NCBI GenBank assembly: GCA_003241695.1
Contig: QFPN01000014.1
Coordinates: 1-64,000, forward strand
Source: Ancylobacter novellus
Lineage (GTDB): Bacteria > Pseudomonadota > Alphaproteobacteria > Rhizobiales > Methylopilaceae
Length of the DNA: 64,000 nucleotides
Direction of reading: 5' to 3'
This document shows, piece after piece, positions 8,277 to 14,950 of the stretch. The translations under genes and the position numbers were made by a program. A model generated the notes under the pieces. The model worked only from the letters and a program-made list of their open reading frames with translations, ran no database searches and was not told the DNA's origin. Position 1 is the first letter of the stretch. Each line of letters opens with the position of its first letter.

Positions 8277-8756
8277 TCAGGCCGCGAGCTGTTCCGCGAT
8301 CTTCGTGAGGCGTTCGTCGGCCGCCTTTTCCTCCTCGAGCGTCTTTTCGAGCAGCGGCGTCGCCTCGTCGTAGCCGAGCTTTGCCGACCAGGCCTTCAGC
8401 ATGCCGTAGCGCGCCATCTCGTAGTGCTCGACCGCCTGCGCGCAGCCGATCAGCACGTCGTCGGAGGCCGGGCCGTCGCCGAAATCCTCGAGGTCCTCGG
8501 CCATTTCCGACGTGATGCCCTGCATCGCCTCGCAGGTCTTCGCCCGCGGCGTCTTGCCGATGATGTCGAAGACCTCGCCGAGCCGCTCGATCTGCGCCTC
8601 GGTCTCCTCGAGGTGGTCCTCGAAGGCGCGTTTGAGTTCGGGCTCCTTCGCGGCCTTTGCCGACTTCTTGAGCGCGCGCGCCGAGGCGCGCTCCGCGTAG
8701 AGCACGTCTTTCAGTGTTTCGTGGAACGCGTCCGCGAGCGTCTTGGTCGTCGCCAT
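8277..8756 (-). CDS. YciF-like ferritin-fold protein (DUF892)
   Basis: A 159-residue four-helix-bundle protein of the YciE/YciF family. LADAFHETLKDVLYAERASARAL, LEETEAQIERLGEVFDIIGKTPRAKTCEAM and AVEHYEMARYGMLKAWSAKLG are the expected helices and carry the Glu and His residues that form a di-iron site in the fold. The family is induced by stress in enterobacteria, but its function is unproven. I chose the ATG at 8756 because homology starts with MATTKTLADAF; a longer frame to 8843 has no support. A palindromic site at 8872-8893 lies upstream and is shared with the Crp/Fnr gene. Confidence 0.88.
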   Translation of the reverse strand: MATTKTLADAFHETLKDVLYAERASARALKKSAKAAKEPELKRAFEDHLEETEAQIERLGEVFDIIGKTPRAKTCEAMQGITSEMAEDLEDFGDGPASDDVLIGCAQAVEHYEMARYGMLKAWSAKLGYDEATPLLEKTLEEEKAADERLTKIAEQLAA

Positions 8757-8871
8757 CCCGGTTTTCTCCCAGCCTGTTTGACTGGGTGAGTCCGAAACGC
8801 GAACGCACGTTCCGCCGTTCGGGCCGCAATTCGACGCCCGCAAGCCGAATTCGCCTAAACGGGCCGGAATC

Positions 8872-8893
8872 CCTTATACCGCTATAACGCTGC
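8872..8893. promoter_or_regulatory. Palindromic site 1 (TTATAC-N2-type)
   Basis: The core TTATACCGCTATAA is an imperfect inverted repeat, arms TTATAC/CTATAA. Its 22-base context matches the site at 9906-9927 at 20 of 22 positions. It overlaps the last codons of the 83-residue protein and lies about 115 bases upstream of the YciF-like gene, so it could be an operator for that gene. Confidence 0.5.
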
Positions 8894-9125
8894 TGATCTG
8901 GCGCTCGATCCAGCGCTCGGCCGCGGTGAGGTTCGCGAACAGCGGGGGCTTGGCGCTGTCGACGCCGTTGAACCCCGCCTCGAGGCTCCATTGCCCGATC
9001 GCCGGGCCATGATCGGCGTCGTCGAGCCGGACCAGCACCGCGATCAGCTTGCCGTCGTGGAACACGAGGCGCCCTTCCTCGTCGGCCGAGCCGGTGGCGA
9101 CTTTGACGGGCCGGAACTCCATCAT
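8874..9125 (-). CDS. Conserved small protein, unknown function
   Basis: An 83-residue protein without signal peptide or membrane segment. The first half is a probable beta-sheet (FRPVKVATGSADEEGRLVFHDGKLIAVLVRLDD), followed by GQWSLEAGFNGVDSAKPPLFANLTAAERWIERQI. This looks like a small domain in which an acidic sheet is followed by a C-terminal helix. Its ATG overlaps the stop of the Crp/Fnr gene as ATGA, so the two are co-translated. It may modulate that regulator or simply be co-regulated. I do not recognise a named family. Confidence 0.7.
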   Translation of the reverse strand: MMEFRPVKVATGSADEEGRLVFHDGKLIAVLVRLDDADHGPAIGQWSLEAGFNGVDSAKPPLFANLTAAERWIERQISSVIAV

Positions 9126-9880
9126 GACTGTTCCTCCCGGTCTCGTCGCAGATGCAGATAGGACGGGTCGAAATCGGCGAAACGCTTCAGCCCGACGACA
9201 TCCGGAATCGTGAGCTCGCGGCCCGTCTGCACGATGAGGCCCGCGCTTCGCAGGCGCTGCAGCGCCCGGTTCACCGAAACGGTCGTGAGGCCCACCGTGT
9301 CGCCGAGCTCGGCCTGCGAGAGCTCAAGCTTGAAGCTGTCGTCCGTCGCCTCGCCGACCACCTGCAGCCGGACAAGAAGCTCGCAAAGGATGTGGGCGAT
9401 GCGCGCGCTCGGCGTCCGCCGGCCCATATTGACCAGCCATTCGCGCAGGATCGAGCCGTTGACGAGCTCCGACCACCAGAGCGCGCGCGCGAGCGCGGGG
9501 CGCGAGGTGAGCATTAAAATGTGGTCTTCGGTCAACTGCGCGACGCGGCACGGCGTTCGCGCCGCCATGCCGTGGTCCATTTTGTCGAGCAGGAATCCGT
9601 AGAGGTCGCAAAAGTCGCCCGGCACGAGATAGCCGATGATCTGGCGCTTGCCGTCCGGCAGCGTCTTGTAGCGAAAGCCGTGGCCCTCGACGATGACGTG
9701 CACCACGTCGGTGTGGTCGCCCTCGCGGACGATGTCGTCGCCGGCCTTCAGCGCCTTGCCCGGCCCGACGATCGCATAGAGCAGCTTCTTGTCGTCCTTG
9801 GGCAGCGGATGAAGCGCTTCGAGCTTTGCGATGATCGACTGTGACAAGGCGCGTCCCTGCGAGATCCGGTCCGAGCGCAA
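9122..9880 (-). CDS. Crp/Fnr family transcriptional regulator
   Basis: A 252-residue regulator. The cyclic-nucleotide-binding-like beta-roll covers roughly residues 30-135 (GDDIVREGDHTDVVHVIVEG, LVPGDFCDLYGFLLDKMDHG), a dimerisation helix follows, and a winged HTH sits at about residues 180-235 (LSQAELGDTVGLTTVSVNRALQRL). The N-terminus lacks the FNR cysteine cluster, so oxygen sensing through an iron-sulfur cluster is unlikely. The ATG at 9880 is the first start after the upstream palindrome at 9906-9927. That location, about 30 bases upstream, fits autoregulation. Confidence 0.92.
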   Translation of the reverse strand: MRSDRISQGRALSQSIIAKLEALHPLPKDDKKLLYAIVGPGKALKAGDDIVREGDHTDVVHVIVEGHGFRYKTLPDGKRQIIGYLVPGDFCDLYGFLLDKMDHGMAARTPCRVAQLTEDHILMLTSRPALARALWWSELVNGSILREWLVNMGRRTPSARIAHILCELLVRLQVVGEATDDSFKLELSQAELGDTVGLTTVSVNRALQRLRSAGLIVQTGRELTIPDVVGLKRFADFDPSYLHLRRDREEQS

Positions 9881-9905
9881 GTTAAGCTCAGCGCCGACTA
9901 GCGGA

Positions 9906-9927
9906 CCTTATACGGGTATAACGCTGC
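9906..9927. promoter_or_regulatory. Palindromic site 2 upstream of Crp/Fnr gene
   Basis: The core TTATACGGGTATAA is a perfect inverted repeat (TTATAC-GG-GTATAA). It lies 26-47 bases before the Crp/Fnr start codon and matches site 1 in sequence and orientation. Candidate autoregulatory operator, or a palindromic -10 region. Confidence 0.55.
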
Positions 9928-10450
9928 GCGAACCGACATCCCGAAAATCGCGATCGTCGCCGGTTTCGCGCGCCGCCAGCGGATTGAACCGCCGCCTCGT
10001 GCGCCCAGCATTCTTGCCGCGGCTTCGACGACGAAGCGCAGGGAGGAACGCATCGAGATGGCCGACACAATGATCAGCGTCGACGTCGAAGCCGAGCACG
10101 CAGAAGGAGCGGTGGCGCCGGCGCTCGCCGAAACGATCGCGAGACTGTGCGCCGAAGGCCGGAACGGTTCCGCTGACGCGCCGGAGCGCTGCGAGCGGAT
10201 CATCGAAGACTTCGGCGCCGTCTCGCCCGACCGCAGACAGCGCGCTTCCTCGATGACCGCGTTACGGCTTGCGATCGGCAATCGCAAGCCGTCCGGCGTC
10301 GCAAGCGTCATGTCGACCAGATGCTGCTCCATCAGATAGCCGAACTCCAGCGCGAAGGCCGCTACGACGTGAACCTGCGCCGTCGAAGGGTTTCTCGGCG
10401 TAACGCGCGCCGCGTTGAGCCATTGCGTCAAACGACATGAATTGTGCGCA
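9928..10450. other. Intergenic stretch without a confident gene
   Basis: More than 500 bases between the divergent Crp/Fnr and catalase-like genes. An open frame at 10058-10339 (+, 93 residues, MADTMISVDVEAEHAEGAV...) has a GGGAGGA 13-17 bases before its ATG, which is too far for a good ribosome site, and its C-terminus (SVMSTRCCSIR) looks non-coding. An antisense frame at 9898-10431 has Ser/Ala-rich shadow composition. I could not choose between them. The plus-strand frame is the better candidate for a real small protein. Confidence 0.4.
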
Positions 10451-10452
10451 AT

Positions 10453-10478
10453 GGAACAGGGCGGAGGTCTTAGCGCTT
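10453..10478 (+). promoter_or_regulatory. Candidate EcfG/RpoE2-type promoter
   Basis: GGAAC-N16-CGCTT, identical in layout to the element at 1578-1603. The expected transcript start is about 25 bases before the GTG of the catalase-like gene, which also has a GAAGGA ribosome site. General stress control of a peroxide-related gene is biologically sensible. Confidence 0.45.
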
Positions 10479-10508
10479 AAAAATTCGAAATAATCGAAGG
10501 AAGCGCCC

Positions 10509-11600
10509 GTGACCATAGCCGAACCTGTCGCCTACACGCCGTCGCTCGAGCGCGCCGAGGAGAACGAAGACGAGGTGCGTCGCGATCTCATCGAGACCCT
10601 GCGCTCGATCAGCGAGACCACGTTCGAGAACTCAGGCCACGCGATCCGCAGCGTCCACGCCAAGAGCCATGCGCTGCTGGACGTCGAGGTCGAGGTTTTC
10701 GGCGGCCTGCCCGAGCCGCTTGCGCAGGGCTTGTTCGCAAGGCCCAGCCGCTACGCAGGCGTCATGCGGCTCTCGACCAATCCCGGCGACATGCTCGACG
10801 ACAGCGTCTCGGCCCCACGCGGGCTCGCGCTCAAGGTGATCGGGGTCGAGGGTGAAAGGCTGCCGGGGTCACGCCCGGACGACCGGACGCAGGATTTCCT
10901 GATGGCCAACGCCCCGGCCTTCGCCGCGCCGAACGCCGCCGAGTTTCTGAAGACGCTGAAGCTGCTTGCGAAGACGACCGACCGGGCCGAAGGCGCCAAG
11001 AAGGCGCTGTCCGGCGTGCTCCGCGCAGCCGAAGCGGTGATGGAGGCCTTCGGCGGGAAAAGCCCGACGCTTGTCGCTCTTGGCGGCCAGGCGCTGACGC
11101 ACGTTCTCGGCGAGACCTTCTTCAGCCAGACCCCTTTTCTCTACGGCCGCAACGTCGCGAAATTCTCGATCGCGCCCGTCTCGGAAGGCCTCAAGGCTCT
11201 AGAAGACGAGAAGATCTCGATCGACGGCCGGGCCGACGCACATCGCGACGAGGTCAATGCCTTCTTCCGCGATCAGGGCGGGGAGTGGGAGCTCCGGGCC
11301 CAGCTCATGACCGACCCGGAGGCGATGCCGATCGAGGACGCCTCGGTCGAGTGGCGGCAGGACAGGAGCCCCTATGTCGCCGTCGCCCGCATCCGCGCCG
11401 AACGCCAAGACGGCTGGTCGGAGCAGAAGGCCCGGCGCATCGACGACGGCCTGTCGTTCAGCCCCTGGCACGGGCTCGCCGCCCATCGGCCACTCGGCTC
11501 GATCAACCGGGTGCGCAAGGAAAACTACGAGAGCTCGACAAATTTCCGCGCCGAGCGCAACGGCTGCCCGATCCACGAGCCGCGCGCGGCGGGCGGCTGA
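10509..11600 (+). CDS. SrpA-like catalase-family heme protein
   Basis: A 363-residue short catalase-superfamily protein of the SrpA/YodC-like group. GHAIRSVHAKSHALLDVEVEV carries the distal His equivalent, YAGVMRLSTNPGDMLDDSVSAPRGLALKVIG matches the FST..G..D..RD..G region, and the C-terminal half holds the proximal side with FLYGRNVAKFSIAPV. Members often act as organic-hydroperoxide-dependent peroxidases, so true catalase activity is uncertain. GTG start with GAAGGA upstream. The stop overlaps the next gene as TGATG, so it is co-translated with a molybdopterin oxidoreductase. Confidence 0.88.
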   Translation: MTIAEPVAYTPSLERAEENEDEVRRDLIETLRSISETTFENSGHAIRSVHAKSHALLDVEVEVFGGLPEPLAQGLFARPSRYAGVMRLSTNPGDMLDDSVSAPRGLALKVIGVEGERLPGSRPDDRTQDFLMANAPAFAAPNAAEFLKTLKLLAKTTDRAEGAKKALSGVLRAAEAVMEAFGGKSPTLVALGGQALTHVLGETFFSQTPFLYGRNVAKFSIAPVSEGLKALEDEKISIDGRADAHRDEVNAFFRDQGGEWELRAQLMTDPEAMPIEDASVEWRQDRSPYVAVARIRAERQDGWSEQKARRIDDGLSFSPWHGLAAHRPLGSINRVRKENYESSTNFRAERNGCPIHEPRAAGG

Positions 11601-13900
11601 TGGCCCGCGACGCTCACATCGACGCCTATGACGGGCCGGCGGGCGGCTGGGGCTCCGCCCGGTCGGTCGCCAAGGCGCTCATGCACGATCGCGCGCCGCT
11701 GAAGACGGCGGCGGCGTTGGTCAAGCAGAACAAGCCCGGCGGCTTCTCCTGCGTGAGCTGCGCCTGGGCGAAGCCGCGCGACCCCAACGTCTTTGAGTTT
11801 TGCGAGAACGGCGCCAAGGCGACCGGCTGGGAGCTGACCTCGAAGACGGTCCGGGCCGACTTCTTCGCCCAGCACACGCTCGCCGAGCTCCAGACTTGGT
11901 CGGACTTCGCGCTTGAAGATCAGGGCCGGCTGACCGAGCCGATGAAACTGAACCCCGTGACCGACCGCTACGAGCCGATCGCCTGGGAGACGGCTTTCGC
12001 GGAGATCGGCGCGGCGCTGAAAGACATCGAGCCGAAGCGCGCGGTGTTCTACGCCTCGGGGCGGGCCTCGCTCGAAACCTCCTACATGTACCAGCTGCTC
12101 GCGCGGGCCTACGGGACCAACAGCCTGCCGGACTCGTCGAACATGTGCCACGAAAGCACCTCGGTCGCGCTGCCGGAGAGCATCGGCCAGCCGGTCGGCA
12201 CCGTGTTCCTCGACGATTTCGAGCACGCCGACTGCATCCTGTTCTTCGGCCAGAACGTCGGCTCGAATTCTCCCCGCATGCTGCATCCGCTGCAGGAGGC
12301 GAGACAGCGCGGCGCCTCGATCATCTCGTTCAACCCGTTGAGGGAGCACGGCCTCGAGCGCTTCACCAATCCCCAGTCGCCCGCCGAGATGCTGACGGGC
12401 GAGGAAACGACGATCTCGACGCAGTATTGCCAGCTGAAGGCCGGCGGCGATCTCGCGGCGCTGTTCGGCCTCGCAAAGGCGCTGATCGCTTTGGATGACG
12501 AGGCGATGGCCGCCGGACGGCCGCGCGTGCTCGACGCCGACTTCATCGTTGAACACACGTACGGTTTCGAGGCTTTCGCCAATGCGGTTCGCGCGCGCGA
12601 CTGGGCGGAGCTCGAAGCGCGCTCAGGCATGACGCGCGTTGAGATGGAAGCGGCGGCCGCGACCTACGCCGGCGCCAACGCCGTCATCGCCGTTTACGGC
12701 ATGGGGCTCACCCAGCACCGAACGGGCGTCGAGAACGTCCAGATGCTGACGAACTTCCTGCTGCTGCGCGGAAACATCGGCCGGCCGGGGGCGGGGATCT
12801 GCCCGGTGCGCGGCCATTCGAACGTGCAGGGGCAGCGCACCGTCGGGATGACCGAGAAGGTGAAGCTCGCGCCGCTCGACCGACTGAAGGAGCTTTATGG
12901 CTTTGAGTCCCCAGGCGAAGACGGCGTGGCGACCGTCGACGCCTGCAGAGGGGTGATCGACGGCGAGGTCGAGGCCTTCGTCTCGCTCGGCGGCAATTTC
13001 CTTCGCGCCGTTCCCGAAACGGAGGCGATGGAGGACGGCTGGCGCCGATTGAAGCTTTCGGTCCAGATCGCCACGAAGCTCAACCGCAGCAATGTGGTGG
13101 GGGCGAAAGCCGCCTATCTGCTGCCCTGCCTCGGCCGGATCGAGATCGACCGGCGAAACGGCCGGCCGCAGACGGTTTCTCTCGAGGACAGCTGCTCGCA
13201 CATCCATGCGAGCCACGGCTTCGCCGAGCCCGCGGCCGACACGCTGATGTCGGAGGCCGCGATCGTGGCCGGCCTCGCTTGCGCGACGCTCGCCCCGAAC
13301 CCGCGCATGGACTGGGCGCGCTGGGCCGACGACTACGCCCTCGTGCGCGACGCCATCGAGGCGACCTATCCGAAGATCTTTCGGGACTTCAATCTTCGCT
13401 TCGAGGCCCCCGGGGGCTTCCCGAAGCCGCTCGCGGCGCGTGAGCGCCGATGGGAGACAAAAACGGGGAAGGCGAACTTCATCTTCCCCGAAACCCTCGA
13501 CGAGGATCCCGACATGCCGGCCCCGAGGTCGGACGCCCTGACCCTGATCACGCTGCGTTCCAACGACCAGTTCAACACGACCGTCTATGGCTATGACGAC
13601 CGCTTCCGCGGGATCGAGGGCACGCGCATGGTCGTGCTGATGAATCCGAAGGACATCGCGCGGTTGTCGCTGTCGGAGGGGCGAACGGTCGCGATCCGCA
13701 CGGTCGCCGACGACCGGCTGCGCGAAATCCACGGCTTTCGCGTCACCGCCTACGATCTGCCGGAAGGCTGCTGCGCGGCCTATTACCCGGAGTGCAATCC
13801 GCTGATCCCGCTATGGCATCACGCGAAAGGCTCGAAGGTTCCAGCCGCCAAGGCCATCCCCGTGACGCTGCACGACGGGGGGCGCCCCTCGAAAACGTGA
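11600..13900 (+). CDS. FdhF/YdeP-family molybdopterin oxidoreductase
   Basis: A 766-residue protein of the FdhF/YdeP group of the DMSO-reductase superfamily, the usual length. NKPGGFSCVSCAWAKPRDP has the family's CxxC near the N-terminus in place of a full four-Cys iron-sulfur motif. SLPDSSNMCHESTSVALPE supplies the likely molybdenum-ligand Cys. YGMGLTQHRTGVENVQMLTN, RPGAGICPVRGHSNVQGQRT and the C-terminal domain (LRSNDQFNTTVYGYDDRFRG) follow in order. E. coli YdeP is linked to acid resistance, but its substrate is unknown. Coupled translation with the SrpA-like gene suggests one redox module, and the cytochrome oxidase operon follows 51 bases later. Confidence 0.9.
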   Translation: MARDAHIDAYDGPAGGWGSARSVAKALMHDRAPLKTAAALVKQNKPGGFSCVSCAWAKPRDPNVFEFCENGAKATGWELTSKTVRADFFAQHTLAELQTWSDFALEDQGRLTEPMKLNPVTDRYEPIAWETAFAEIGAALKDIEPKRAVFYASGRASLETSYMYQLLARAYGTNSLPDSSNMCHESTSVALPESIGQPVGTVFLDDFEHADCILFFGQNVGSNSPRMLHPLQEARQRGASIISFNPLREHGLERFTNPQSPAEMLTGEETTISTQYCQLKAGGDLAALFGLAKALIALDDEAMAAGRPRVLDADFIVEHTYGFEAFANAVRARDWAELEARSGMTRVEMEAAAATYAGANAVIAVYGMGLTQHRTGVENVQMLTNFLLLRGNIGRPGAGICPVRGHSNVQGQRTVGMTEKVKLAPLDRLKELYGFESPGEDGVATVDACRGVIDGEVEAFVSLGGNFLRAVPETEAMEDGWRRLKLSVQIATKLNRSNVVGAKAAYLLPCLGRIEIDRRNGRPQTVSLEDSCSHIHASHGFAEPAADTLMSEAAIVAGLACATLAPNPRMDWARWADDYALVRDAIEATYPKIFRDFNLRFEAPGGFPKPLAARERRWETKTGKANFIFPETLDEDPDMPAPRSDALTLITLRSNDQFNTTVYGYDDRFRGIEGTRMVVLMNPKDIARLSLSEGRTVAIRTVADDRLREIHGFRVTAYDLPEGCCAAYYPECNPLIPLWHHAKGSKVPAAKAIPVTLHDGGRPSKT

Positions 13901-13951
13901 TCGGATCACGACTGTGTGCGAACCGCGGCGGCGGTAGGTCTTTCCGGGGGC

Positions 13952-14950
13952 ATGAGACAGGGGCGAAGCATTCTCTACGGGTTGGCGCGTTTTGCTGCGA
14001 TCGTGACGGTCGCGGGGCTGCTAGCCGCGTGTTCGGGGCTTCAGTCCGCGCTCGATCCGGCTGGCCATGAGGCTCGCGAGGTCGCGCGGCTCTTTTGGGT
14101 GATGCTAGCCGGCGCGGCTGTTGTCTGGGCGCTGGTGATTGGCGTCGCGATCTACGCCACGCGTCTCAAGCCCGATCCCCATGAGGAGAAGGTCGGCTTC
14201 CGGCTCATCCTGTGGGGCGGCGTGGCGTTCCCGACCGTCGTGCTGGCGGCCCTCCTCGTTTATGGGCTCGGACTGATGCCGAAGCTGCGCGAGCCCGGCG
14301 AGGGCCTTCGCGTCGACGTCTCGGGCGAGCAGTTCTGGTGGCGCGTCGCCTACCGTCCGAAGGAGGGCGCGGCGGTGGTCTCGGCCAACGAGATCCGGCT
14401 CCCGGTCGGCGAGCGGGTCGAGTTCGCGCTGACCTCGCCCGACGTCATCCACGCCTTCTGGATCCCCTCGCTCGGCGGCAAGGTCGACATGATTCCGGGC
14501 CGCGAGAACCGGCTGGTGCTGAAGGCCGAGAAGCCCGGCGTCTATCGCGGCGCCTGCACCGAGTTCTGCGGCGCGAGCCACGCGCTGATGGCCTTCGACG
14601 TGGTGGCGATGGAAAAGCCCGCCTTCGAGGCCTGGCTCGCCGATCAAGCTCGGCCGGCGGTCCAAGCGACCGAGCACGCGCGCGGCGCGGAGCTTTTCCT
14701 CAGCAACGGCTGCGGGGCCTGCCATGTGGTCTCGGGCACGCAGGCCAAGGGCGAGGTCGGCCCCGACCTCACCCGCTTCGGAGCCCGCGCGACGCTCGGC
14801 GCAGGGACACTGGAGAACACGGCCGAAAACGTCGTGCGCTTCGTCGCCGAGACCGACGTCGTAAAGCCTCGCTCCAAGATGCCGGCCTACAGCGCGCTGA
14901 AACGCGATGAGCTCGAGTCGATCGCGGGCTATCTGGGGAGCCTGAAGTGA
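13952..14950 (+). CDS. coxB: Cytochrome c oxidase subunit II with fused cytochrome c domain
   Basis: A 332-residue lipoprotein-type subunit II. The signal sequence ends in LLAAC (lipobox), then two transmembrane helices (about residues 45-70 and 85-105). The cupredoxin domain has VSGEQFWWRVAY, HAFWIPSLGGKVDMIPG and the CuA motif GACTEFCGASHALM. A class I cytochrome c domain with GCGACH and a distal Met in RSKMPAYS is fused at the C-terminus, as in caa3-type oxidases. I prefer the ATG at 13952 (preceded by GGGGG) to the GTG at 13916, because the signal peptide then has the normal length. Its stop overlaps the CoxAC start as GTGA. Confidence 0.93.
   Translation: MRQGRSILYGLARFAAIVTVAGLLAACSGLQSALDPAGHEAREVARLFWVMLAGAAVVWALVIGVAIYATRLKPDPHEEKVGFRLILWGGVAFPTVVLAALLVYGLGLMPKLREPGEGLRVDVSGEQFWWRVAYRPKEGAAVVSANEIRLPVGERVEFALTSPDVIHAFWIPSLGGKVDMIPGRENRLVLKAEKPGVYRGACTEFCGASHALMAFDVVAMEKPAFEAWLADQARPAVQATEHARGAELFLSNGCGACHVVSGTQAKGEVGPDLTRFGARATLGAGTLENTAENVVRFVAETDVVKPRSKMPAYSALKRDELESIAGYLGSLK

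Noticed and set aside
9898..10431. 177-residue minus-strand frame between Crp/Fnr and catalase-like genes
   Set aside because: Ser/Ala-rich low-information sequence, no ribosome site, overlaps the palindromic site; not coding-like.
12623..13732. 369-residue frame opposite the YdeP-like gene
   Set aside because: Exactly antisense to a well-supported 766-residue enzyme; composition is the complement pattern.
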